Below are positions 53,283-60,696 of a stretch of 64,000 nucleotides of DNA, in pieces (positions within the stretch are counted from its first letter, which is position 1; each line of letters opens with the position of its first letter). The notes under the pieces are model-generated. The model saw only the letters and a list, made by a program, of their open reading frames with translations, had not been told where the DNA came from and ran no database searches. Origin of the DNA: Taibaiella soli (GTDB taxonomy: Bacteria; Bacteroidota; Bacteroidia; Chitinophagales; Chitinophagaceae); assembly GCF_003236175.1 (NCBI RefSeq), contig NZ_QKTW01000026.1, forward strand, positions 62,001 through 126,000. Direction: 5' to 3'. The position numbers and the translations under genes were made by a program.

Positions 53283-54032
53283 ATGAATCCTCTGAAAAGG
53301 GTTTTAGGACACATCTACTTCGTCTACGCCATTATTCTGTTTACTGCTACCATGCTGATCGTTATTATCCCGATCTGGATGACTACTTTATTCACCGAAC
53401 CGCGCCGCTCGCAATACTTACAGCCGATTTTCAGACTCTGGATGGGTGTGTATCTGCCATTGGTATTTTGTCCGGTTCGTCGTCGCGGCAAGCAAAATTT
53501 TAAAAAGGGCGAGAACTATGTAGTGGTGTGCAATCACAATTCACTGGCCGATATCCCGGTTTCTTCTCCGTGGATTCCAGGTCCGAATAAAACGCTGGCC
53601 AAAGCTGAAATGGCCAAAACTCCTTTGTTTGGTCTGATCTATAAAGCAGGCTCCATTCTGGTAGATCGTAAAAAGGCAAATAGCCGCCGCGAAAGCTTTA
53701 CCAAAATGCAAGAGGCATTACAGAAAGGCTTACATCTTTGTCTGTATCCCGAAGGAACACGTAATAAAACAGATCAGCCTCTGCAACCGTTTTACGATGG
53801 CGCGTTTGTCACAGCGATAAAAGCGCAAAAGCCAATCATTCCGGCACTCATCTTCAATACAGGGCGCATTTTACCACATAACATCAACGGCTGGGCGCAA
53901 CCAATGCCCATCCGAATTGATTTTCTGGAACCGATATCTACGGAAGGATTAACGGCCGATGACGCAGCAGAACTAAAGGACCGCGTACGAACGCTGATGG
54001 AAACCTATTATGTTGCAAACCGTAAAAAATAA
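53283..54032 (+). CDS. plsC: 1-acyl-sn-glycerol-3-phosphate acyltransferase
   Basis: The 249-residue protein has an N-terminal membrane helix (YAIILFTATMLIVIIPIW) and the acyltransferase motifs NHNSLADIP (HX4D) and LYPEGTRNK. It makes phosphatidic acid from lysophosphatidic acid at the inner membrane. The DUF2520 gene follows after 5 bp, so they form an operon. Confidence 0.92.
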   Translation: MNPLKRVLGHIYFVYAIILFTATMLIVIIPIWMTTLFTEPRRSQYLQPIFRLWMGVYLPLVFCPVRRRGKQNFKKGENYVVVCNHNSLADIPVSSPWIPGPNKTLAKAEMAKTPLFGLIYKAGSILVDRKKANSRRESFTKMQEALQKGLHLCLYPEGTRNKTDQPLQPFYDGAFVTAIKAQKPIIPALIFNTGRILPHNINGWAQPMPIRIDFLEPISTEGLTADDAAELKDRVRTLMETYYVANRKK

Positions 54033-54037
54033 ATTCC

Positions 54038-54829
54038 ATGCAGTTCACCATCGCGGGAAACGGCAATATGGCCTGGTTTTTAGGGCAAAAACTAATACAA
54101 AGCGGACATACATGCAACGGTATATATGGCCGTAACAAAGCAGCAGTAACCGCCTTGGCGGGCGCTTTACAGGCAAACGTGCTTGACAATATTCAGGAAT
54201 TGACCAAGGCAGACGTCTGTATTATTGCTGTAACGGACACAGGCATCCCGGAAATTGGGGCGCAATTGCACAACACGAAGGCAGTACTGATCCATACTTC
54301 AGGTACCACGGCTACGAGCGCACTGGGTAATACATCCGAAAACACGGGTGTATTATGGCCAGTCTACTCTATTCTTAAAACCGGATTTCCACAGCATCGC
54401 GATATTCCGGTAGCATGGGAAGCAAATACCGAGCACGCAGGTCAAATCATTCAAGAGATCATCAAAAGCTTTTCTGATAAGGCGTTTCCCGCAAATACAA
54501 CTCAGCGGCAATGGCTGCATCTTACGGCTGTAATCGCTAATAATTTCACGAATCATCTGGTAGCACTCTGCGAAGAAATATGTACGGAACAGCAGTTGCC
54601 CTATGATATTCTGCTCCCAATTCTGCGACAAACTTTTGAGCGCGTAATGACAGTTCCGGCGAAAAATGTACAGACCGGTCCGGCAAAAAGAGGTGATCTT
54701 CCTACAATAGAAAGACACTTAAATATGTTATCTGCACACCCTGAATGGCATCAGCTTTACAAGAGCATCACGGCGTCAATAGAAAACATGTATCAACAAG
54801 GGCATACAGAAACGGATTTGAACCGTTAA
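54038..54829 (+). CDS. Rossmann-fold DUF2520 oxidoreductase-like protein
   Basis: The 263-residue protein has an N-terminal NAD(P)-binding domain (FTIAGNGNMAWFLGQKLIQSGH, CIIAVTDTGIPEIG, LIHTSGTT) and a C-terminal DUF2520 helical domain (HLTAVIANNFTNHLVALCEEIC, GPAKRGD). The G-N-G-N-M variant of GxGxxG is typical for this family. Substrate unknown. The following gene's -7 box overlaps its stop codon. Confidence 0.88.
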   Translation: MQFTIAGNGNMAWFLGQKLIQSGHTCNGIYGRNKAAVTALAGALQANVLDNIQELTKADVCIIAVTDTGIPEIGAQLHNTKAVLIHTSGTTATSALGNTSENTGVLWPVYSILKTGFPQHRDIPVAWEANTEHAGQIIQEIIKSFSDKAFPANTTQRQWLHLTAVIANNFTNHLVALCEEICTEQQLPYDILLPILRQTFERVMTVPAKNVQTGPAKRGDLPTIERHLNMLSAHPEWHQLYKSITASIENMYQQGHTETDLNR

Positions 54830-54834
54830 CTTTG
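54827..54834 (+). promoter_or_regulatory. -7 box TAACTTTG of the [2Fe-2S] ferredoxin gene
   Basis: An exact TAnnTTTG match overlaps the DUF2520 stop codon and lies 25 nt before ATG 54860. It would give the fdx-iscX-kdsC genes their own transcript. Confidence 0.5.
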
Positions 54835-54859
54835 CGGCCAAATTAGACTGTATATATTC

Positions 54860-55195
54860 ATGTTTACCATTAAGTTTTCATTTGAACAAAAAGGACTGGA
54901 ACCAATCACTATTGATAATGTGGAGGGCGGACAAAGCGTTCTGGAAGTAGCGCTCGACAATAATATTGAACTGCACCACAATTGTGGTATGGTTTGCGCT
55001 TGCAGCACTTGTCATCTCTACCTTGAAAGCGGCGAAGAACTCGTTCCTGAACTTTCTGACAAAGAAGAAGACTTTATTGATCGCGCCCGTAATCCGCGCC
55101 TCAACTCGCGTCTGGCTTGTCAATGCATTCTGGAAGGCAAAGGCGGCGTACTGGAAGTAACGTTACCAGATCAGAGCACAATTCATGGTGACTAA
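54860..55195 (+). CDS. fdx: Adrenodoxin-type [2Fe-2S] ferredoxin
   Basis: The 111-residue ferredoxin has the ISC-type cluster motif CGMVCACSTCHLYL with a downstream Cys in RLACQCIL. It serves Fe-S cluster assembly; the IscX gene downstream supports this. Confidence 0.93.
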   Translation: MFTIKFSFEQKGLEPITIDNVEGGQSVLEVALDNNIELHHNCGMVCACSTCHLYLESGEELVPELSDKEEDFIDRARNPRLNSRLACQCILEGKGGVLEVTLPDQSTIHGD

Positions 55196-55206
55196 GCCTC
55201 CTCTAG

Positions 55207-55223
55207 CTCCTCCAAAGGAGGAG
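55207..55223. repeat. Small palindrome CTCCTCC-AAA-GGAGGAG
   Basis: A 7-bp perfect hairpin lies in the spacer after fdx; it resembles a dispersed Bacteroidota spacer element. Confidence 0.45.
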
Positions 55224-55252
55224 AACTCCCCACGCGTCCTTCGCTCGCGTAG

Positions 55253-55331
55253 GTTTAAGTTTTGAGCTTTCGGCGTTGGGCTTTCAGCCTTTGAGCGTTT
55301 TTTACTTTTTACTTTTGACTTTTAAATTTTT
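55253..55331 (+). repeat. Heptamer leader array before iscX
   Basis: A run of about eleven 7-nt words passes from GCTTTCG/GCTTTCA types to TTTTTAC and TTTTGAC types and ends 6 bp before ATG 55338. Confidence 0.65.
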
Positions 55332-55337
55332 TAGATA

Positions 55338-55577
55338 ATGTCTCATTTTGAACCACCGATTCATTGGAATGATTACGAGGATATCGCACTGAAACTGTAT
55401 GAAAAATTCGGTGACGAGTTTACTGAAAGCAAAATATACCGCGTTCGTTTTACAGACCTGCTGGAATGGGTATTAGAACTACCCCATTTCGTAGGCAAAC
55501 GCGAAGAAAGTAATGAAGGCCACCTGGAAATGATCCAGTCGAGCTGGGTTTATGAATGGCGCGATAATCAGGATTAA
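55338..55577 (+). CDS. iscX: Fe-S cluster assembly protein IscX
   Basis: The 79-residue acidic protein matches IscX: IHWNDYEDIALKLYEKFGDEF, VRFTDLLEWVLELPHFVG and EGHLEMIQSSWVYEWRD. It binds IscS and tunes iron delivery. The stop overlaps the kdsC start (TAATG). Confidence 0.94.
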   Translation: MSHFEPPIHWNDYEDIALKLYEKFGDEFTESKIYRVRFTDLLEWVLELPHFVGKREESNEGHLEMIQSSWVYEWRDNQD

Positions 55578-56083
55578 TGAATCTGCTTGAACTATTCGCC
55601 CCAATCCGGGCTTTTGTTTTCGATATTGATGGCGTACTTACCGACGGCACCTTGCTGGTGCTGGAAGACGGTCACCAACTACGTCGTATGAATATCAAAG
55701 ATGGTTATGCGCTGCAACTGGCGGTGAAAAAAGGCTACCAGGTTTGGGTGATCAGTGGCGGCACTTCTGAAGCAGCACAGATTCGTCTGAATAAACTCGG
55801 TATTACCGAAGTACATATTGGTGTCAAAGACAAAAAAGCCAAGCTGCATGAACTGGCTGCGAAATACAATATCGAACTGAAAAACGCTTTGTACATGGGC
55901 GATGATATTCCCGACTATGCAGTAATGCAATGTTGCGGACTACCTTCTTGCCCGAATGATGCTGTATCGGAGATCCGTGAAAAAGCGTTATACATTTCTC
56001 CGTTTAACGGCGGCTTCGGCTGTGTACGTGACGTGCTGGAAAAGGTTTTGAAGTTGAATGGAGATTGGGATTTGCCTGTATAA
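55577..56083 (+). CDS. kdsC: KDO-8-phosphate phosphatase (HAD, KdsC type)
   Basis: The 168-residue HAD phosphatase has FVFDIDGVLTDG (nucleophile Asp), VISGG, and MGDDIPDYAVM, with the conserved Lys in KDKKAK. KdsC releases phosphate from KDO-8-P for lipopolysaccharide synthesis. Length is normal. It is followed by a terminator. Confidence 0.93.
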   Translation: MNLLELFAPIRAFVFDIDGVLTDGTLLVLEDGHQLRRMNIKDGYALQLAVKKGYQVWVISGGTSEAAQIRLNKLGITEVHIGVKDKKAKLHELAAKYNIELKNALYMGDDIPDYAVMQCCGLPSCPNDAVSEIREKALYISPFNGGFGCVRDVLEKVLKLNGDWDLPV

Positions 56084-56137
56084 GGTTAAATGGGTAATCG
56101 GGTAAAGGGTTAATTCGTCGCGAAACTTTAGGATAAT

Positions 56138-56174
56138 AAAAAAGCCGGACTGCTTGAAACAGTCTGGCTTTTTT
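56138..56174 (+). terminator. Intrinsic terminator after kdsC
   Basis: The stem AAAAGCCGGACTG / CAGTCTGGCTTTT (one G-U) runs into T6; A-rich sequence on the other side also suits the minus strand. Confidence 0.85.
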
Positions 56175-56184
56175 ATGTTTTATT

Positions 56185-56324
56185 CTGGCGCGAGAGTTAG
56201 CGTAGCGCTCTCGTGTCTAAGGATATGGCCAGTCTCTGACTGGCATCACAAAGACCGCAGGTCGAATCCAATCGGAGACTGGAAGTATGGTGGACACGAG
56301 CGCCCTTCGGAACTCTCGCGCCAG
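56185..56324. repeat. 140-bp element with inverted ends (REP/RAYT-like)
   Basis: Terminal 16-bp arms CTGGCGCGAGAGTT.. and ..AACTCTCGCGCCAG pair perfectly over 14 bp, and a second pair GCGCTCTCGTGTC / GACACGAGCGC lies inside. The centre holds GCCAGTCTCTGACTGGC. It ends 7 bp from the mgtE stop and has no ORF. It is like the folded REP doublets mobilised by RAYT transposases; no such transposase is in this window. Confidence 0.75.
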
Positions 56325-56330
56325 TTACAA

Positions 56331-57725
56331 TTAACCGAGCAATACTCCCTGCAGGAAAATATATGCCACGCTGAAATAAATAATAATACCCGTTACATCC
56401 ACAAGCGTTGCCACGAAAGGTGCTGATGAAGATGCAGGATCGAGCTTGCATTTCTTGAGAATGATCGGGAGCATTGAGCCCATCAGGCTACCCCATAGTA
56501 CAATTCCAAAGAGAGAAAACAGAATAGTAAGCGCCACTAATCTCCAGTGCGGTCCGTAATCAAATATGTGCAGGTTTTGCCAGATAACAATACGGACGTA
56601 ACCAATACAACCAAGAATAGCACCTAATAAAGAACCAGACATCAGTTCACGACGCATGACACGCCACCAGTCGCCAATTTTTATTTCACCCAACGCCATT
56701 GCCTGTATGATCAGCGTGGACGCCTGCGAACCACTATTACCACCACTACTCATGATGAGCGGAATAAACAGGGAAAGTACAATTGCTTTTTCAATCTCGC
56801 CCTGGAAGTGTTGCATCGCTGTAGCAGTAAGCATTTCACTCAAGAAGAGAATCACAAGCCAACCGGCTCGTTTCTTCACGAGCTTCAAGATCGGCATGTC
56901 GAGGTAAGGCTCATCGAGGGCTTCGGTACCACCCATTTTCACCATATCCTCAACGAATTCCTCATTGGTCACCCAGAGCACGTCATCAATCGTCACGATG
57001 CCGAGCAACACATTATGGTCGTCAACCACCGGCAAAGCCACGCGGTTGTTCATTTTAAATACTTCATTGGCCACACTTTGCTCATCATTTACATTGAGCG
57101 TAATGAATCGGCCGTCAATAATATCACTTACTTTTTTATCCGGGCTCGCCAGGAGAAATTCACGGATTCTTACGTCATCGATCAGTTTACCATCTTCATC
57201 AATTACGTAAATGACATCGATGGTTTCGCTGTCCTTGCCAAAGTGACGGATATAATCGAGTACGTTTTGTACCGTCCAGTTGGGGAACACCGCGATATAA
57301 TCGGGTGTCATCAAACGACCAACAGAACCTTCTTTATAACCGAGTAGACTCAGCGTCACTTTCCGTTCTTCTGGATCCAGCAGTTTGATCAGTTCTTTTA
57401 CTGCACTGCTCGGTAACTCTTCCAGGAATGACGTACGGTCATCCGCAGGTAATTCGTTGAGCAGTTCCGCAATTTTATGCGGTGGCATTTCACGAATAAT
57501 ATCTTCCTGAACGCCCTGATCCAATATTTTAAAAACCGAAGCTGCCCGGTGAATAGACAAAAGGGAAATGATTAAGGACGCAGACTCGGGGAACTCATCG
57601 ATCAATACTTCGACATCGCTGATGTTTTGTTCATTCAGCATTTCTTCCAATCCTTGAGTATTATCCAGTCTTCTTAAGTCCTGAAATTGTTCCAGCAGAA
57701 CGTTTTGATCGATTTGAGGCGCCAT
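56331..57725 (-). CDS. mgtE: MgtE-type magnesium transporter
   Basis: The 464-residue protein has the MgtE N domain (superhelical repeats, ~20-130), a CBS pair (~135-255; LMTPDYIAVFPNWTVQNVLDYIR, VVDDHNVLLGIVTIDDVLWV) and five membrane helices in the C-terminal part with the pore motif SSGGNSGSQASTL. Mg2+ binding to the N/CBS domains gates the pore. The ATG at 57725 is preferred; an in-frame TTG 57746 overlaps the -7 box. Confidence 0.95.
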   Translation of the reverse strand: MAPQIDQNVLLEQFQDLRRLDNTQGLEEMLNEQNISDVEVLIDEFPESASLIISLLSIHRAASVFKILDQGVQEDIIREMPPHKIAELLNELPADDRTSFLEELPSSAVKELIKLLDPEERKVTLSLLGYKEGSVGRLMTPDYIAVFPNWTVQNVLDYIRHFGKDSETIDVIYVIDEDGKLIDDVRIREFLLASPDKKVSDIIDGRFITLNVNDEQSVANEVFKMNNRVALPVVDDHNVLLGIVTIDDVLWVTNEEFVEDMVKMGGTEALDEPYLDMPILKLVKKRAGWLVILFLSEMLTATAMQHFQGEIEKAIVLSLFIPLIMSSGGNSGSQASTLIIQAMALGEIKIGDWWRVMRRELMSGSLLGAILGCIGYVRIVIWQNLHIFDYGPHWRLVALTILFSLFGIVLWGSLMGSMLPIILKKCKLDPASSSAPFVATLVDVTGIIIYFSVAYIFLQGVLLG

Positions 57726-57743
57726 ATCCGGAAAATTTGCGTG

Positions 57744-57751
57744 CAAAAATA
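57744..57751 (-). promoter_or_regulatory. -7 box TATTTTTG of mgtE
   Basis: An exact TAnnTTTG match lies 18 nt upstream of ATG 57725 and excludes the TTG start at 57746. Confidence 0.6.
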
Positions 57752-57876
57752 CGCTCTATATCTCACTTTCCAGAGTACATTCAGAAAAAAACAGCTGTAT
57801 TTTTTTACAATGAAAAAGTTCAGACAATCTTATTGTTGCGGTAATTCTGATAATATGTAAATTCACTAAAAAAAAG

Positions 57877-58179
57877 ATGGCAGGCATGGACACGTTATCA
57901 CAGGTTATGGAACACCTCAGAGGAGAGGGTTATACAGAAAATTTCAATTTACAACGCACACACCTCGCAAGCAAAGACTTACAAGTTTTGCATGACGAAT
58001 TCATCATCGACAAGGTGTATCGTTTTGAAGGCAATACAGATCCGGCAGATGAGGCTACACTCTACGCTATATCTTCTCCAAAATATAATATCAAAGGTGT
58101 GCTCGTAAACGGCGCTGGTATTTATTCTGATGAACTGACAGACGAGATGCTGAAAGCACTTGAAATTCGACGGGACTGA
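57877..58179 (+). CDS. Small conserved Bacteroidota protein
   Basis: The 100-residue protein (MDTLSQVMEHLRGEGYTENFNL, DEFIIDKVYRFEGNTDPADEATLYAISS, IKGVLVNGAGIYSD) belongs to a family often labelled phosphoribosylpyrophosphate synthetase in databases. It lacks PRPP-synthetase motifs, so the label is unsupported. Start may also be ATG 57886. Cytosolic; function unknown. Confidence 0.85.
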   Translation: MAGMDTLSQVMEHLRGEGYTENFNLQRTHLASKDLQVLHDEFIIDKVYRFEGNTDPADEATLYAISSPKYNIKGVLVNGAGIYSDELTDEMLKALEIRRD

Positions 58180-58389
58180 TTCTTTCAATTGACAGTTGCT
58201 CATGTTTGTTTTTTACCCGCGTTTGTAACAAAAAATGCCGGTCGAACGACGACGTGAGGATCTAATTTCGCGTCTATCATATCGCGGGATGTCTCCTATC
58301 GTCGACATGACAAACAAACGCAAGCCGACATTACGTACACTTATTATCCGGAGACGTAGCAGGCTACGTCTCTACGGAGAAACTCAGGA

Positions 58390-58417
58390 CATTCACCATT
58401 GACGATTCACCATTCAC
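58390..58417 (-). repeat. TGGTGAA heptamers after the Smr stop codon
   Basis: On the minus strand, GGTGAATGGTGAAT words begin at the Smr stop codon, in after-stop orientation. The rest of the spacer 58180-58389 carries a GCGGGATGTCTCCTATCGTCGA element (~58282-58310) and no gene. Confidence 0.65.
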
Positions 58418-59443
58418 CTAATCATATTTAAAGAAAATCTCCGTTGCACCAAACCCATAACGGCCTTGCCATTCATTATTGTAACGCGCTACTTCAGGCA
58501 TGGCCTTCAGAATTTTATGGATTGCATCTCTGAGAATACCCTTGCCCAATCCATGAATCACAATCATCTGATCCTGACGATGCGCGACAGCCAGCGCTAA
58601 CGCTTTGCTCAGTTCATCCAGTTGTAGCTGCAGGATTTCCGTATTCGTCAACCCTTTTGTATCGATCATTAATTCTTCTACATGCAGATCCACTTCATAG
58701 CGCGGTAATTCCAGCTGATGAAAAGAACGGATAATCTTGTCTTTCGGAATGGGTGCGGGAATGAACTTTTTCTCCGGTTCCGGTTGTTTGGAGTTCTCTT
58801 TCGCAACAGGCAAAAAATCTTCCGCAAGCAGATAACTGAATGACGGCTCGTTGTTCATCTGCAGTTTTGAAATCTGCTCAAAAAGCTTTACTGGCTTGAT
58901 ACGCAGCTGTCCTTCTAAAGACGCAAACTGACCCGGATTTTCCATCGCTATCAATTCCCAATTGAACCGCGGCTGATCGTTCATGCTTTCAAATGAAATA
59001 TTATGCAGGTATAGATGTCCGAACGCATGCAGCTGCCCCTGATGTTTGAAAACGCTACGCTCCCCTACTTTCACATCATAAACATAGTGCACTGAAATTG
59101 GCGTTTCATTCAACAAATACACTTTCAGATGGTCCACCACCTCTTCCATCAAATCCATTTTGTAGACAGGTAGCATTGAAAGATAAAATCCCTTCGCCAG
59201 TCGCTCCGGACGTTTGTTGGGCTGCTCCACAGGCAATTGCTCCGGCGCTGCCTTCTTTTTCTTTTGTTCTTTATTTTTTTCAGTAAACCATTTCAGATAG
59301 GGATGATCTACTTCATCTTCATACACCGGAAATGTAACGCCATCCACCGTCACCTCCAACATTTTGTCGTTGAGGTAGGCAGTGATATTCCCTTCTTCGC
59401 CCGTTCTTTTCAGTATTATTTTATCTCCGATAGAAAACTTCAT
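58418..59443 (-). CDS. Smr-domain protein (DUF2027-like N terminus)
   Basis: The 341-residue protein has an N-terminal SH3-like region (KFSIGDKIILKRTGEEGNITAYL), a Lys-rich linker (~60-80), a middle beta domain (~90-205) and a C-terminal Smr domain with VDLHVEEL and VIHGLGKGILRDAIHKIL. The HGxGxG loop is intact. Smr domains nick nucleic acids or rescue ribosomes; in Bacteroidota this architecture is common but untested. Start 59443 is chosen over 59464. Confidence 0.9.
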   Translation of the reverse strand: MKFSIGDKIILKRTGEEGNITAYLNDKMLEVTVDGVTFPVYEDEVDHPYLKWFTEKNKEQKKKKAAPEQLPVEQPNKRPERLAKGFYLSMLPVYKMDLMEEVVDHLKVYLLNETPISVHYVYDVKVGERSVFKHQGQLHAFGHLYLHNISFESMNDQPRFNWELIAMENPGQFASLEGQLRIKPVKLFEQISKLQMNNEPSFSYLLAEDFLPVAKENSKQPEPEKKFIPAPIPKDKIIRSFHQLELPRYEVDLHVEELMIDTKGLTNTEILQLQLDELSKALALAVAHRQDQMIVIHGLGKGILRDAIHKILKAMPEVARYNNEWQGRYGFGATEIFFKYD

Positions 59444-59449
59444 CCTTAT

Positions 59450-59506
59450 AAATTCAAAAGTCAAAATTCAAAAAAGCTGAAAGCCTAAAGCTCAAAGCTT
59501 AAAACT
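59450..59506 (-). repeat. Heptamer leader array before the Smr gene
   Basis: On the minus strand, four CTTTNAG words pass into three GA(A/C)TTTT words in strict 7-nt register, ending 6 bp before ATG 59443. Confidence 0.7.
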
Positions 59507-59533
59507 ATGGCGACTCGAAAGACGCATCGTGAG

Positions 59534-59857
59534 TTGTCCGTTGTGAGGACCAAACACGAATGTCTAACCAAAATGTCACATCGACGGCAGGAGATGCTCC
59601 GCAATATTTGGGCCTGCATTACGCGGGATCCCTCCTATTATCGGGATGACAAACACACGTAAGCCCCAACACGAGGATTTCCTCTATAATCTACAAACAC
59701 CTCGGGATAACCAACACGAACATTTGTCAACTGTCCGTTGAGGACCAAACACGAATGTCTAACCCAAATGTCATATCGACGGCAGGAGATGTCCCGCAAT
59801 ATTTGGAACTGCATTACGCGGGATCCCTCGAATCTCGGATGACAAACACACGCAAGC
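59534..59857. repeat. Two direct copies of a ~125-bp repeat
   Basis: Copy one (59534-59663) and copy two (59731-59857) share TGTCCGTTG.GAGGACCAAA, ACACGAATGTCTAACC, CATATCGACGGCAGGAGAT and GCATTACGCGGGATCCCTC blocks, with scattered differences. Each copy contains a GCGGGA..CTCC..TCG..ATGACA element in both orientations. No gene is present in 59444-59928. Confidence 0.8.
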
Positions 59858-59928
59858 TCAATATTTCGCGCAGCTTGCTTCTTTCGTTGCAACGACGCGA
59901 GACACATTTCCCACATTAAACACATTCA

Positions 59929-60510
59929 TTATCGCATTCCTTCATTAAGAAAAGCCGCCATCGCCTTCAGCGCCTTGCCTCTGTGGCTGATCTGGTTTTT
60001 AATATCTAACGAAAGCTCGGCAAAAGTCTGATCGTAACCGTCAGGCACAAATATCGGATCGTAACCAAAACCACCACCGCCGCGTGGTGCATCCAGCAAC
60101 GTACCACGACAAATTCCTTCAAAGAAATAAGTCTGCTCTTCCCAAATCAGGCAAATGACCGCTTTATAATGTGCGGCTCGATTTGTCGCATTCTTTATAT
60201 TTTCAAGTACCAACTGCAAGTTGCGATCATCGTCTTTAGGCTCACCAGCATAACGTGCACTAAAAACACCTGGTGCCCCATTGAGGGCGTCTACACAAAT
60301 GCCACTGTCATCTGCAAAAACATTCTTCCCTGAAAAATTAAAAATCGTAGCGGCTTTTACCTGAGCATTCTCTTCAAAAGTATCATATGGCTCTTCGATT
60401 TCATCCGTAAAGCTGATGTCTGCCAATGAAAGCAATTCGAAGTCTTGCAACAGATGACGTATTTCTCTGATTTTGCCCTGGTTATTTGACGCAATGACTA
60501 ATTCCTTCAT
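59929..60510 (-). CDS. rdgB: XTP/dITP diphosphatase (RdgB/HAM1)
   Basis: The 193-residue protein has the HAM1 motifs: LVIASNNQGKIREI, FEENAQVKAATIFNFSG, FADDSGICVDALNGAPGVFSARYAG and GGGGFGYDPIFVPDG, with SHRGKALKAM at the end. It hydrolyses deaminated purine triphosphates, preventing their incorporation into DNA. Confidence 0.96.
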   Translation of the reverse strand: MKELVIASNNQGKIREIRHLLQDFELLSLADISFTDEIEEPYDTFEENAQVKAATIFNFSGKNVFADDSGICVDALNGAPGVFSARYAGEPKDDDRNLQLVLENIKNATNRAAHYKAVICLIWEEQTYFFEGICRGTLLDAPRGGGGFGYDPIFVPDGYDQTFAELSLDIKNQISHRGKALKAMAAFLNEGMR

Positions 60511-60696
60511 AAATACAAAGAACGGTTACAAATGGTCCATTTCTCACAAATGGCAGAAAAAAAGTTAAGTCACTCTATCTGATTTAAAATCAACTCACTT
60601 AAAAAATTAAACAAATGGGTATTAACTCAAACTTAATGGCACAGAAATTGATGTTGTTAAAAAATGCACAAATTTTGTCGACGAAATCCATTTATT

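Noticed and set aside
57877-58179. PRPP synthetase label
   Set aside because: Only 100 residues and none of the PRPP-binding motifs are present.
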